DNA of 64,000 nucleotides, taken from NCBI GenBank assembly GCA_937931205.1, contig CALHBF010000005.1, forward strand, positions 296,569-360,568. The letters run 5' to 3'. Under the pieces are notes generated by a model. That model did not search any database, was not told where the DNA came from, and saw only the letters and a program-made list of their open reading frames with translations. This DNA is from an uncultured Bacteriovoracaceae bacterium. GTDB lineage: Bacteria > Bdellovibrionota > Bacteriovoracia > Bacteriovoracales > Bacteriovoracaceae. Shown here in pieces: positions 44,944 through 53,890 of this stretch. Within the stretch, counting starts at the first letter, position 1. Each line of letters begins with the position of its first letter. The position numbers and the translations under genes are program-made.

Positions 44944-45291
44944 ATGAAGATTCTATATGCAGAGGATGACTTACTTATTCGTGAGATTGTCGAAACACTG
45001 CTCATTGATGAACTTCAGGCACGTGTTGATGTGGCGTCATCAGGCAATGAGGCAATTGGCCTGCTTCTATCAAGTTCTGATTATGATGTTATTGTTTCTG
45101 ATCTGGAAATGCCCGGGGGAAATGGATTAGATCTCTTGCAATTTAAAATAGTTTCAGGAATTAAAATACCGTTCTTTCTATTTACCAATGCATTTAATCC
45201 AGTGATCCCATTCCCCTCAAGCGAATATAAACTTATAGAGAAAAATGACTTCGAAAAATTAAAGTCTCTTATTCTTCACTTTGGAAAATGA
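44944..45291 (+). CDS. Single-domain response regulator (receiver only)
   Basis: CheY-like receiver of 115 residues with acidic Asp8/Asp9, phospho-acceptor Asp53 (VSDLEMPGG), Thr81 and Lys100 (LIEKND). It has no output domain, so it acts by protein contact, perhaps on the adjacent XRE regulator. ATG at 44944 has TGAGGTGG upstream; the GTG at 44938 lies within that region. The stop is three bases from the convergent GFA gene. Confidence 0.85.
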   Translation: MKILYAEDDLLIREIVETLLIDELQARVDVASSGNEAIGLLLSSSDYDVIVSDLEMPGGNGLDLLQFKIVSGIKIPFFLFTNAFNPVIPFPSSEYKLIEKNDFEKLKSLILHFGK

Positions 45292-45294
45292 GAC

Positions 45295-45702
45295 TTATTC
45301 TTTTGGGGCAAAGGCCGCAAAAAGTTCAGCGCCAGTCATATTTTTAGTTTGATTCGCGAATTCATAGTAGTTTGGCTTTTCATCGATAAAAACTTGATGA
45401 TCAAAGAAGAAGTCACTCTTTTCAAAGATTTCAGAATTAACATAATAGCTTTCAGTGTTTTTTAGTTGATAAAAAAGACTGCTGCCGCAATTCTTACAAA
45501 ATCCACGCTGGGCCCATGCAGAGGATTCGAAAATCCCAAGATGCTCAACACCTTCGATTTTAAGATCAGCGCAAGCTGAAGACAAAAAAGGACCGGCACT
45601 CCATTTGCGACAGAAACTACAGTGGCAAGAACCCATATTGTTATCGAGAGAGTTCGTCTTTAGAGTGACTTTACCGCAGAGACATTTTCCTGAATGGGCC
45701 AT
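45295..45702 (-). CDS. GFA-family (glutathione-dependent formaldehyde-activating-like) protein
   Basis: Small zinc protein of the GFA family. CLCG near the N-terminus, CHCSFC and FCKNCGSSL give the usual zinc cysteine sets. Length 135. The family is named for one enzyme; most members, including this one, have no known substrate. A second, diverged GFA gene is at 62744-63151. Confidence 0.9.
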   Translation of the reverse strand: MAHSGKCLCGKVTLKTNSLDNNMGSCHCSFCRKWSAGPFLSSACADLKIEGVEHLGIFESSAWAQRGFCKNCGSSLFYQLKNTESYYVNSEIFEKSDFFFDHQVFIDEKPNYYEFANQTKNMTGAELFAAFAPKE

Positions 45703-45722
45703 GTATTTTCCTTTGTTAGATA

Positions 45723-46631
45723 TTATGCCAAATGTTGATCTGTATGTGAGTGTGGATTTTTATATCCTGATTTAATGAAGCTTAAAAATGCGGATAAGGC
45801 CAAAGAAGGATTGGAGGTAACCCAACTGCTATAGATGTTTAATCGGGATTGATAATCTGAGAATGGTATGAATACAGCATTTTTTTCATGATGAACAAAA
45901 ACTTTAGAGGTAATGAGCAAGCCTTTTCCCAGAACGGCCAGATTGCTGCATGATTCGTGTTCTTTCTTGAAATAAATTTTAACTTTAATTTCATTCTTGC
46001 CTAAGAAATCATGGAATTCTTTTTGAAAACCGAGAGAATCTTTTTTGCCATGGAAAATGAGTGTTTGGTTCTCGAGTTGTCTGAATGTGAGATTCTTCTT
46101 TTTAGATAAAGGATTATCCAATGAAACAAGAATGCCCAGCTCATGTGACTGTAATTTAAACTGTTCAATTCTTTCATGAGGCAATTCATTTGTTCCAAAA
46201 ATGACATCAACTTCGCCAGCTTTAAGTTTCTTTAAAGCAATGGTTCCCGAATGAACATTCATATCGATGTCAATCCGAGGAAAGTGTTCTTTAAAGGAGC
46301 TGATAATCCGTGGAAGATTTGAATGAATAGATGCGGGAGAAAGAGATATGGCAAGTTTGTTATTCTTCTTATGACCTATGATCTGAATATTTGATTCTAC
46401 TTCTTGAACGTCACGTAATATTGATTTTGCTTTTTGAAGTAAGTAAACGCCTTCTCCTGTTAACTCAACATTTCGAGTAGATCTTTTAAAAAGAGGAACA
46501 CCCAGATGATTCTCCATCTGTTTAATCATACGTGTGAAGGGAGGCTGACTAATACCAAAACGCTCAGCAGCTCTTGTGAAATTGAGTTCTTCTGCAAGAA
46601 AAATAAAGGCTTTAAGTTCTTTAATATCCAT
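45723..46631 (-). CDS. LysR-type transcriptional regulator
   Basis: N-terminal winged HTH (about 1-60: FTRAAERFGISQPPFTRMIKQME) and a periplasmic-binding-protein-like effector domain (about 90-295). Length 302. It is divergent from the thioredoxin-reductase-like gene at 46736 and probably controls it. Confidence 0.93.
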   Translation of the reverse strand: MDIKELKAFIFLAEELNFTRAAERFGISQPPFTRMIKQMENHLGVPLFKRSTRNVELTGEGVYLLQKAKSILRDVQEVESNIQIIGHKKNNKLAISLSPASIHSNLPRIISSFKEHFPRIDIDMNVHSGTIALKKLKAGEVDVIFGTNELPHERIEQFKLQSHELGILVSLDNPLSKKKNLTFRQLENQTLIFHGKKDSLGFQKEFHDFLGKNEIKVKIYFKKEHESCSNLAVLGKGLLITSKVFVHHEKNAVFIPFSDYQSRLNIYSSWVTSNPSLALSAFLSFIKSGYKNPHSHTDQHLA

Positions 46632-46646
46632 TAATACCTTTTAAGT

Positions 46647-46676
46647 ATAAATGAGTCATACCCAAATAGAATTTAT
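46647..46676. promoter_or_regulatory. Candidate LysR operator
   Basis: Dyad ATAAAT (46647-46652) and ATTTAT (46671-46676), with flanks TAAGT/CTTA extending the symmetry, in the divergent gap between the LysR gene and 46736. Position fits a LysR target; the sequence is AT-rich and the symmetry could be chance. Confidence 0.35.
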
Positions 46677-46735
46677 CTTAGATCAACATATCTTTTAAAA
46701 TAATAAAACGAAAGATTGTTCGATCAAAGGATAAA

Positions 46736-47629
46736 ATGATGGATAAATATTTTGATGTACTCATTATTGGTGGAGGCCCGGCTGGATTATCTGCTGCATT
46801 ATCACTTGTGCGTGGAAATAAGAAAGTTCTTCTGCTTGATGAAGGAGTAGGACGAAATTTTCCTGCAGCTCATATGATGAACTTTTTGACCAGAGAGGGA
46901 ACACCTCCTCAAGAATTTAGAAAACTGGCCCTGAATGAACTAGAGGAATATGAGAATTTTTCTTTAATGAAAGTGCTAGTTGACTCTCTTGTCGGGGAAG
47001 ATAAATATTTTGTTGCGAATGGTAATTTAAAGGGAAAGAAAGTATTACTGGCACACGGTATACGTGATCAATTGCCAGAAATTCCGGGGGCCCGCGAGTT
47101 GTTCGGGAAATCTATTTTTCATTGCCCATATTGTCATGGGTATGAATATAGGAACAAGGCCATTGGCATTATGGCCAATGAGCAGATTGCGCAACATCTC
47201 GCTCCTCTTATTTGGGGATTAAGTCAGAATCTCGTTCTATTCTCTAATGGACTGGAGATAACTCATCATGAAGCTTTTAAGAAAAAAGGAATTAGGATCG
47301 TTGAAGAAAAAATAGAAAAGTTTCGTCATCAAGGAGAGAAGCTTGAGGGCGTTATTCTTACATCTGGCGAGTTTGTTGAACTGGATGCTTTATTTTTAAG
47401 GCCATCCCTTGAATTCACATCAACAATAGGATTAGATTTAGGCTGTAGAGTTAACAGTTCTGGTCTTTATGAAACTGATTCGATGTTAATGACATCAGTT
47501 AATGGAGTCTATGCAGCAGGTGATATTGTAGAGGTGAGACAATCAGTTGTCGCTTCCTGTGCTTCAGGAAGTTTTGCTGGAGCAAGTATCAATCTTGCTC
47601 TTTCTAGGGAGGAGTTTTATGGAAGCTAG
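46736..47629 (+). CDS. Thioredoxin-reductase-like FAD disulfide oxidoreductase
   Basis: FAD/NAD(P) two-nucleotide-fold protein of about 297 residues: FAD motif GGGPAGLSA (about 12-20), redox-active CPYC (Cys130, Cys133) and C-terminal GVYAAGDIVE. The NAD(P) motif is degenerate (GIMANEQIAQHL instead of GxGxxG), so it may belong to the ferredoxin- or flavin-dependent type and not use NADPH. AAAGGATAAA precedes ATG. Overlaps tpm by 11 bases, forming an operon. Confidence 0.85.
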   Translation: MMDKYFDVLIIGGGPAGLSAALSLVRGNKKVLLLDEGVGRNFPAAHMMNFLTREGTPPQEFRKLALNELEEYENFSLMKVLVDSLVGEDKYFVANGNLKGKKVLLAHGIRDQLPEIPGARELFGKSIFHCPYCHGYEYRNKAIGIMANEQIAQHLAPLIWGLSQNLVLFSNGLEITHHEAFKKKGIRIVEEKIEKFRHQGEKLEGVILTSGEFVELDALFLRPSLEFTSTIGLDLGCRVNSSGLYETDSMLMTSVNGVYAAGDIVEVRQSVVASCASGSFAGASINLALSREEFYGS

Positions 47630-48266
47630 TTTTTGGATTGAGAAATGGAATCAAGGGCAAATAGGATTCCATCAGAATAAGTATCAGGACAAATTAGTAA
47701 AATACTTTCCTTTGTTTCAGCCTAAGGCCGGTCAAAAAGTACTAGTGCCCCTTTGTGGTAAATCAAAGGACATGATTTGGCTTCATGAGCAGAGATTACA
47801 AGTTCATGGAATTGAGCTTCACGAAGGTGCTGTAAAAGCATTTTTTGAAGAGAATGGGTTTCGTGACGTTGTTAAAAAAAATGAGCAGGAATTTGTTCAT
47901 TATGATTATCAAAACATAAGAGTTAGTTGTGGTGATTTCTTCAAGTTAAATGCAATAGGATCATATGACTTTATTTATGACAGAGCTTCTCTTGTGGCCC
48001 TTCCATTGGAAATGAGAAAAAGTTATGCCAAGGTTGTTACCGATGCTCTTAATTCTGGAGGAGAGTATCTGCTTTTGGTTTACGAATATGATCAGTCTAA
48101 AATGCAAGGACCTCCATTTAGTATCACTGATAGTGAAGTTCATGAGCTTTTTGGGAAATCATTTGAGATCAAAAAAGTTGATTCTCAAAAGCCAGAAGAA
48201 GCAGGTCCTCGACTGGATGAACTAGGTCGTTTTGTTCAGAATGTCTTTTTAATGAAAAAACACTAG
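47619..48266 (+). CDS. tpm: Thiopurine S-methyltransferase family protein
   Basis: SAM-dependent methyltransferase of about 215 residues. Family marks are the N-terminal FWIEKWNQGQIGFHQ, the SAM loop VLVPLCGKSKDMIWL and the DYIYDRASLVALP-like FIYDRASLVALPLEMRKSY. Bacterial members methylate thiols and selenium or tellurium compounds. ATG at 47619 follows AGGGAGGAG inside the oxidoreductase gene. Pairing with a disulfide oxidoreductase and LysR suggests thiol or chalcogen detoxification. Confidence 0.92.
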   Translation: MEASFWIEKWNQGQIGFHQNKYQDKLVKYFPLFQPKAGQKVLVPLCGKSKDMIWLHEQRLQVHGIELHEGAVKAFFEENGFRDVVKKNEQEFVHYDYQNIRVSCGDFFKLNAIGSYDFIYDRASLVALPLEMRKSYAKVVTDALNSGGEYLLLVYEYDQSKMQGPPFSITDSEVHELFGKSFEIKKVDSQKPEEAGPRLDELGRFVQNVFLMKKH

Positions 48267-48284
48267 CCGCTTCAAGGCCAAAAG

Positions 48285-48313
48285 GGCCAAAAGGTACGGC
48301 ATACCTTTTGGCC
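48285..48313. repeat. Palindromic element, copy 2 (perfect)
   Basis: GGCCAAAAGGTA, CGGCA, TACCTTTTGGCC: a perfect 12-base stem with a 5-base loop between convergent genes at 48266 and 48316. A partial GGCCAAAA unit just upstream repeats its 5' arm. No T-run, so it is not a classical terminator although it may act as one. Confidence 0.85.
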
Positions 48314-48315
48314 TT

Positions 48316-48681
48316 CTAATAATGAGCAATAACAGTTGCTATTAAAGCTAGGATTGCAGGAACTCCTTGTATGAGGAGAATTTTTTTACCCACTGAATAA
48401 GCGCCATATAGGGCAGCGATCACCACACAGCCTAAAAAGAAAAGAGAGAGTTGAAAGGAGAACGTTTCAGGGCTGAGGAGTGACCAGATTAACCCAGCAG
48501 CTAGAAATCCATTATAGAGACCTTGATTCGCCGCTAAGACTGCTGTGCTCTCCGCTCTTTCTTTGTTCATCCTGAAGGCCTTCATTCCGATTGGTTTTGT
48601 CCATAAAAACATTTCTAAAATAAGAATATAGATATGAAGAAGGGCGACGATCGAGATAAGAATATTTGCAATGATTGTCAT
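48316..48681 (-). CDS. DUF1304 membrane protein
   Basis: Small four-helix membrane protein of 121 residues matching the DUF1304 family: EMFLWTKPIGMKAF and the NQGLYNGFLAAGL signature in the second helix. Function unknown. Confidence 0.85.
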   Translation of the reverse strand: MTIIANILISIVALLHIYILILEMFLWTKPIGMKAFRMNKERAESTAVLAANQGLYNGFLAAGLIWSLLSPETFSFQLSLFFLGCVVIAALYGAYSVGKKILLIQGVPAILALIATVIAHY

Positions 48682-48687
48682 ATTGGC

Positions 48688-48903
48688 CTAATTTTTAAAA
48701 AGCTCGGAATGAAGTTTGAGAGCAAAGTTACCAGCTTCTGATTTTACTAAGTATGCAGGCTTTTCAACAGAGCCATTTCTTTTAATAATTTTCCCTTTAA
48801 TTTCTTTCTCAATAGGACCCATAAAGATTTCTTCTATGGTTCCATGAATAATTCCTCCGGCCCATTTCCAGTTGATTTTGCTTCCGAGCTTGTAGGGGGT
48901 CAT
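48688..48903 (-). CDS. DUF2945 (Tudor-like) small protein
   Basis: 71-residue SH3/Tudor-like protein of the DUF2945 (HVA1) family, marked by GSKINWKWAGGIIHGTIEEI and KPAYLVKSEAGN. Six bases separate it from the DUF1304 gene. Function unknown. Confidence 0.85.
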   Translation of the reverse strand: MTPYKLGSKINWKWAGGIIHGTIEEIFMGPIEKEIKGKIIKRNGSVEKPAYLVKSEAGNFALKLHSELFKN

Positions 48904-48970
48904 AGTGATTTCTCCTTACTTTAAATCCTATACCAATGATTTGGCCCTTGCACGATGCACAGTCCAGAAA

Positions 48971-48997
48971 GCCAAAAGGTATGCCGTACCTTTTGGC
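48971..48997. repeat. Palindromic element, copy 3 (reverse orientation)
   Basis: GCCAAAAGGTA, TGCCG, TACCTTTTGGC. This is the exact reverse complement of the 48285 unit, so the loop is asymmetric and orientation can be read. It lies between the divergent genes at 48903 and 49108. Confidence 0.85.
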
Positions 48998-49107
48998 AGG
49001 AGGGTGTCTAAAGATTGGTCATCTATCAAAAAGATGGTGGAATAGGAGGCTTATTCTATAGGGGGAAGGGGATATCAGCCGGCACTCCGTTTGCTCATCC
49101 TCTGGAT

Positions 49108-50997
49108 ATGAAGTTCATTCTTCCAATTCTCTTGCTCTGCTCTTTTCAGCTTTTTGCTGGAACTAAGCATATTATTATCCAAGTGAATGGAACTCTGGCC
49201 CAAGAGGTCTATGGAAGAGCTCAGATCAATCAGCATCAGGTAGCGGTTGTCAGTGAGTACCGTGAGGTAAGGCAATTTGCTATTTATGAAGGGATGAGTG
49301 AGTTGTTGTATGCCCTTTACGCAAGACCTGATGTCGTACTTCATTTTGCGGATAGTGACCCAGAGTTAGCTCAAAAAATACTGAGTAAAGTAAGGGTGAA
49401 TAGTAAGTATAGACTTAGTCATCTTCTTGATAAAGCTGGGTCTAAGATCTTTACCCTTCCTTACAGGGGAAGCGTTGATTTTAAACAAATCTTGGGGAAT
49501 GAAGACTTTATTTTTATTTCATCAAGAACAAAGGATGATCAGGTTACTGAAAAAAGAAATTATCTTAAATTAGGACAAGTATTTCATTTCTTTGAGAACT
49601 ATTCGGAGCTTGAAAGAAGCCGAAATGCAACTTCTGGCAAGGATAGCTTTCCGGCAAATCAAGAAGAATGGATCTTGTCGATGAAAAGGTCCTTTGTTGC
49701 TTCTTCGATAATTCTTCCGAATCTATCAAAAAATAATTTTATTGATGAAGTTAAAAAAGCAAGCTTCGAGAATACTGAAGATCTGTTAAAGAAGTCTCAG
49801 CGATATGCTTCAAATGTTTTCTTAGAAAGAGAAGTGAAGATTAAGAATGCGCAGGGAGTTTTATCCTCTTGTTCTACCTTCAATATTTATCAGAACAAAG
49901 CAGAGAAAGATCTGTCATTAGAAGAATGTGCCCGTTATTTTGGCGAGCATCTTAAAGTCAGTTATGATGATCGCAGTAAGACATGTGACATTGCTTTACC
50001 AAGTCAGCATCTGTCAGGAGTTTATCTTGAATCTTGTTTAAAGCTAAAAAGATATAATGCAGTTTTCTCCTATGATTTCAAGAATTGCGGTGCCTTCGAT
50101 AATAAGAATAAAAAGATAGCTGATCTTCCCATAAGTGAATGTAAGGGAAGGGAAGTGTACATTTTTGAGCCTCAGAATCAGGCCTATCTCTTCGGGGCAG
50201 GAAAAAAAACATATCAATCGATGTCTCTCGAAAATATTATCCGTGATATTTGGAATCTTCCTTCAAGCAGTGATCTCTTAAAACTTTGGTTTCCTTGGCA
50301 AAAGGATTCAACTGTCGGTTTTGAGTGGAGGAATTGTATCGATGATCTTGAAGGCGGGCATCCTATCCGTGCATTGGAAACTAATTCAGCTTGCCGAGGT
50401 GATACGTTCTATTCGTGGGGTTCATTGAAGAAAATTGATTCATTAAAATCAGTAATGGGAATTAAGCCGTGGCAAAATAAAATGCAGGCCCTCTATCTGG
50501 CAAGAACTCCTATCGGCTCATTTGGATATGGTCTCTACGCAGTGAGGGTAAAGGTTAGAGCAGATGTTCAGTGGAAAAGAATCGATTATGGAGTCACTCC
50601 TTGCTCAACAGGAGATATTGATAAAACCATCTTCTTTAGAACAAAGCAAGTTTATGAGAGTTCTCTTTTTGATATTATCATCTGTTCTCCACAAGTGATC
50701 GAGTCATGGTCTTATGGAACTAAAGAGCATTATGATGAAATCGTTAAAGACGTAGAATGGACCATTAATAAGAAAAGAAGTGAAGACATCACAGAAATGT
50801 ATATAAATGATCCAAAATTTTTAAATGCTCAAGGCATTGATGGAATGGATTTCAGGATTGAAGGCATAACTTCTCGTCTCAAGGCCCATCTTAAAATATC
50901 TCAGGAAAATACAGGAGAAGTTTTTGCGCATCCTCTCTTAAAGAGTAAGCATGAACACTTCCTGACAAATTACTCCATTTACTTCAATGAGGATTAA
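49108..50997 (+). CDS. Large secreted protein, possible degenerate HAD fold
   Basis: Signal peptide of about 18 residues (MKFILPILLLCSFQLFAG). The mature N-terminus IIIQVNGTLAQEVYG has the shape of HAD motif I (hhhDxDGT) but with Gln and Asn replacing both aspartates; YEGMSELLYALYARP and VVLHFADSD look like the following HAD helix and motif II. The remaining ~450 residues hold ten or so cysteines and short repeats around YDDRSKTC and FDNKNKK. No family recognised as a whole. ATG at 49108 lacks a strong ribosome site; the frame is open to 49015. Confidence 0.6.
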   Translation: MKFILPILLLCSFQLFAGTKHIIIQVNGTLAQEVYGRAQINQHQVAVVSEYREVRQFAIYEGMSELLYALYARPDVVLHFADSDPELAQKILSKVRVNSKYRLSHLLDKAGSKIFTLPYRGSVDFKQILGNEDFIFISSRTKDDQVTEKRNYLKLGQVFHFFENYSELERSRNATSGKDSFPANQEEWILSMKRSFVASSIILPNLSKNNFIDEVKKASFENTEDLLKKSQRYASNVFLEREVKIKNAQGVLSSCSTFNIYQNKAEKDLSLEECARYFGEHLKVSYDDRSKTCDIALPSQHLSGVYLESCLKLKRYNAVFSYDFKNCGAFDNKNKKIADLPISECKGREVYIFEPQNQAYLFGAGKKTYQSMSLENIIRDIWNLPSSSDLLKLWFPWQKDSTVGFEWRNCIDDLEGGHPIRALETNSACRGDTFYSWGSLKKIDSLKSVMGIKPWQNKMQALYLARTPIGSFGYGLYAVRVKVRADVQWKRIDYGVTPCSTGDIDKTIFFRTKQVYESSLFDIIICSPQVIESWSYGTKEHYDEIVKDVEWTINKKRSEDITEMYINDPKFLNAQGIDGMDFRIEGITSRLKAHLKISQENTGEVFAHPLLKSKHEHFLTNYSIYFNED

Positions 50998-51000
50998 GCT

Positions 51001-51618
51001 CTAGAAGCTCATCTTTCTTTTTTCTTGGTAAATTCTTGTCCTTGGTCTATCCATGCATCTGTTGACATAAGCCTCTAGTATTTCATTTTCTGGAATTGAT
51101 TTCTGAAAGAAGAACCATTCTAAGTAAGACGACATATAGAGATCAGCAGCAGTAAATTGGTTACCTAATAGAAAATGATCTTTAACTGCATTTTCTAGAG
51201 TTTTAATTGTTGTTTGAAAATTTCCATAGCCAAGAGCTTCATCTGGAACAGTTGTTCTTCTTGGGAAGCCATAATCCATGACAGCAGGCTCTAGACAATT
51301 TGTGGCAAAAAACATCCAACGGTAGTATTCGCCTCTTTTTGGATCACCTATTGCTGGAGCAAGATTGGCCTCAGGGAAAATATCTGCAAGATATAAGCAG
51401 ATAGCAGCTACTTCTGAGACATGGACTCCTTTATGAGTAATGGCAGGAAGCTTACCCATAGGATTGATCTTTAAAAATTCAGGTGTCTTTTGTTCATTCT
51501 TTTTTAGGTGAGTATATTTGATGTCATAATCGGCGTTAACCTCTTCCAACATGCGATAGATGACTTGAGCACGTGACATAGGATCAAAGTAGAAAATAAT
51601 TTTATTCGATGGGTTCAT
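51001..51618 (-). CDS. Glutathione S-transferase family protein
   Basis: Two-domain GST fold: thioredoxin-like N-terminal part (about 1-82, FYFDPMSRAQVIYRML, MGKLPAITHKGVHVSEVAAI) and helical C-terminal part. Length about 205. Substrate unknown. ATG at 51618 follows AAGGAC; it overlaps the end of the DUF1003 gene by 17 bases. Confidence 0.9.
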   Translation of the reverse strand: MNPSNKIIFYFDPMSRAQVIYRMLEEVNADYDIKYTHLKKNEQKTPEFLKINPMGKLPAITHKGVHVSEVAAICLYLADIFPEANLAPAIGDPKRGEYYRWMFFATNCLEPAVMDYGFPRRTTVPDEALGYGNFQTTIKTLENAVKDHFLLGNQFTAADLYMSSYLEWFFFQKSIPENEILEAYVNRCMDRPRTRIYQEKRKMSF

Positions 51619-52159
51619 GTTTGTCCTTGTGCTTTGTTTGTTTCTGAATTTTATCAAGTAATTCTAATTGTTTTTTTTGAATTTCAAAAAGTGAATTCAT
51701 TTGATCAGCAATCAGGAGATCTATCTTTTCGTGAAGATTTCTCACTTCCAATTCTGATTTGAGATTAATCATGTAATCGTTGATGGCCCGTCTTCTATCT
51801 TTTTCTTCTTGTCGATTTTGACTCATCATAATGATGGGAGCCTGAAGGGCGGCAAGACAAGAAAGGCAGAGGTTGAGAAGAATGAAGGGGTATGGATCAA
51901 AGGGCCCAAAGAACAAGTAAGAGACGTTATAAATCATCCATAGGAGCATGAAGCTTAAAAAGCTAATAATGAATTTCCAGCTTCCTCCAAAACTGGCAAT
52001 CTTATCGGCCAATCTTTGGGACAGGGAGAGAGAGATTTCTTCGTCTGTTTCCAGTAGCTTTTGCGAAAGAAGATTTTCTTCATTAATTGAATGCTGAACA
52101 AGTTCATGCATTTTTTGGAGATGAATTTTTTCGCTAGTAAGAATTTCTTCAATATTCAT
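51602..52159 (-). CDS. DUF1003 membrane protein
   Basis: Family with two membrane helices (about 62-82 and 87-112) and conserved ADKIASFGGSWKFI followed by LNLCLSCLAALQAPIIMMSQNRQEEKDR; a coiled C-terminal tail follows. Length 185. Reported only as a conserved domain, function unknown. It is followed by the GST gene on the same strand. Confidence 0.88.
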   Translation of the reverse strand: MNIEEILTSEKIHLQKMHELVQHSINEENLLSQKLLETDEEISLSLSQRLADKIASFGGSWKFIISFLSFMLLWMIYNVSYLFFGPFDPYPFILLNLCLSCLAALQAPIIMMSQNRQEEKDRRRAINDYMINLKSELEVRNLHEKIDLLIADQMNSLFEIQKKQLELLDKIQKQTKHKDKHEPIE

Positions 52160-52239
52160 ACCATTAAGCTTAGTGGGGATGATTTTTCTTCGTCAATAAG
52201 GATTAATCCAGAGCTATTGAGCTCTGGATTAATATTTCT

Positions 52240-52854
52240 TTACTGTCCAGATTGAGGCACTCCGCATTTAGGAAAATACCTTCTCGGAATCTCAATAATC
52301 AGAGTTTGCGCTTTCTCATCATTTTGATTCTGGGGGTCTACAATAATCCCAACGATTTGGTTGCATCTAGGGTTAAATCCATTTCCTCTAGCCAAGGCTC
52401 GAGATACCAGTTCATTAACGCGCGTTTGATTCCACGGATCAACTGATTCTCCAGCGGTAAAGGTAAAATTGAGTAGAGTCCAGATGGCAACTTGCTGATC
52501 GCCAAAAGTAAAAGGTCCTAGATTTCCTGATGATGGTTTTCCAACTAGCTTCTGATTAATAAGCCAATTAACTGAATCTAAATGTTCAGGTTTATCGACA
52601 AGGCCATCAGGGTACTCGCTCAAGAGACTTGAATAAAAGGTATAGCGATGTGTTTCTCCGAACTGAATAGGTAAGTTCGCATTCATACACCAACCAGGAA
52701 AAGTTCCATTAATAACTTCTCCATTTTCAAGCATGGCAACCAAATAGCTATGCTCTTCAGGATCAGACTCTGCGACGAGAGTATTTTGGGAGTAAGCTTG
52801 CATGGGAAGTATTCCCAAAGAGAGACAGAATAGTGTAAAGATAATTTTCTTCAT
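52240..52854 (-). CDS. Secreted protein resembling a thioester domain
   Basis: Signal peptide of about 22 residues. The mature part has FPGWCMN (Cys56) and DQQVAIW (Gln121, Trp125), spaced and shaped like the Cys-Gln pair of surface thioester domains, whose Cys side chain links to Gln and can bind target proteins covalently. Other cysteines at 164 and 197 may form a disulfide. No anchoring motif. The thioester itself is inferred from two short motifs, so an unrelated secreted fold is possible. Confidence 0.55.
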   Translation of the reverse strand: MKKIIFTLFCLSLGILPMQAYSQNTLVAESDPEEHSYLVAMLENGEVINGTFPGWCMNANLPIQFGETHRYTFYSSLLSEYPDGLVDKPEHLDSVNWLINQKLVGKPSSGNLGPFTFGDQQVAIWTLLNFTFTAGESVDPWNQTRVNELVSRALARGNGFNPRCNQIVGIIVDPQNQNDEKAQTLIIEIPRRYFPKCGVPQSGQ

Positions 52855-52971
52855 AATTCCTCACTTGTTTAAAGGTTTCAAACTAATTCTTTCTCAGAGC
52901 ATTTAGAAAGAAAATTTAGTCTTAAGCTCGCTTGGCCTTAAGGTTGCAGAAATTTGCTGCAAAGAGGTCTT

Positions 52972-53868
52972 ATGAAACACTTACTCACTTTATCACTCAT
53001 TATTTTCTTTTTCAGTTGTGCTAGTGAGCAACAAAGACAAGAGGAAAGAGAAGAGCATTGGACAACAATTTATAAAGCCTTGAAAGAGGGACAGATTAAC
53101 GAGATTGAGGAAGCCATTGGCGATGATGATATAAAGGGTGAATCTCATATGTATAACTATTTGGCCAAGAATTGCAGCCCTATGACTGATTCAAATTATC
53201 GAAAGAAAGCGGAGTTCTTGCTTCGTCGAGATGTCACCATCCAGGAAAAAGATCTCACGGAAAAAAATCATGAGGGGAATCAGTACACGGAGGATTATTT
53301 TGAAATGAAAGGACCTTTGGTGACGTCTATCAAAAACGGATGCTTTGAATTAACAAAATTCTTTCTCGATCATTTAGATGCAAAGGATATTGCTTTTGCT
53401 TCTACGAATTATTTTGCAACAACGAGAGAAGTTTTAACGGGAACTCAGGGTAATGATCTCAATCTAGAGGTGATGGATAAACTTCTAAGCAACTACTTAT
53501 CAAGTCTCCTTCCTATTACATTTTGTCTTTTAGAAGCAACTAATAGAAATGAAGCTTTTTGTCGGAAGGGAAGTGCTGAGAATTGTGAAGCAAAAACACA
53601 TTTGGAAGTTGAGCAGTTCAGGACGGTAGATGAAGCCTTAAATGCTGTTTCAAGCAAATATTGTGCAACTAACAGTTTACTTGAAGATAAGAAAGATCTT
53701 ATGAAAGGACAGTTGGAATTTGGTCGTGAAACAGGTGTGGGCAGTCCTAAGACATATGATCGTCATGCCCAAGATGCTCAATACCTTCTGACAAAACAAA
53801 ATCAATACAATCAAATGATGAGAGAGACTTTTAAAGTAGAGTTGAGGCCTGAGGATTGTATGCGCTAG
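52972..53868 (+). CDS. Lipoprotein with ankyrin-like repeats
   Basis: Signal peptide ending in lipobox FFSC, then about 280 residues with a possible pair of ankyrin-like units (ALKEGQINEIEEAIGDDDI, PLVTSIKNGCFELTKFFLDHLD). Several cysteines. No enzymatic motif. The ATG at 52972 follows an AGAGGTC site; the frame is open to 52954. Function unknown. Confidence 0.65.
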   Translation: MKHLLTLSLIIFFFSCASEQQRQEEREEHWTTIYKALKEGQINEIEEAIGDDDIKGESHMYNYLAKNCSPMTDSNYRKKAEFLLRRDVTIQEKDLTEKNHEGNQYTEDYFEMKGPLVTSIKNGCFELTKFFLDHLDAKDIAFASTNYFATTREVLTGTQGNDLNLEVMDKLLSNYLSSLLPITFCLLEATNRNEAFCRKGSAENCEAKTHLEVEQFRTVDEALNAVSSKYCATNSLLEDKKDLMKGQLEFGRETGVGSPKTYDRHAQDAQYLLTKQNQYNQMMRETFKVELRPEDCMR

Positions 53869-53890
53869 AAGATAGTGTATTATAGAGGGT

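Noticed and set aside
48285..48313. Palindromic repeat as intrinsic terminator
   Set aside because: Stem is strong but there is no T-run, and the same element also lies in a leader and between divergent genes.
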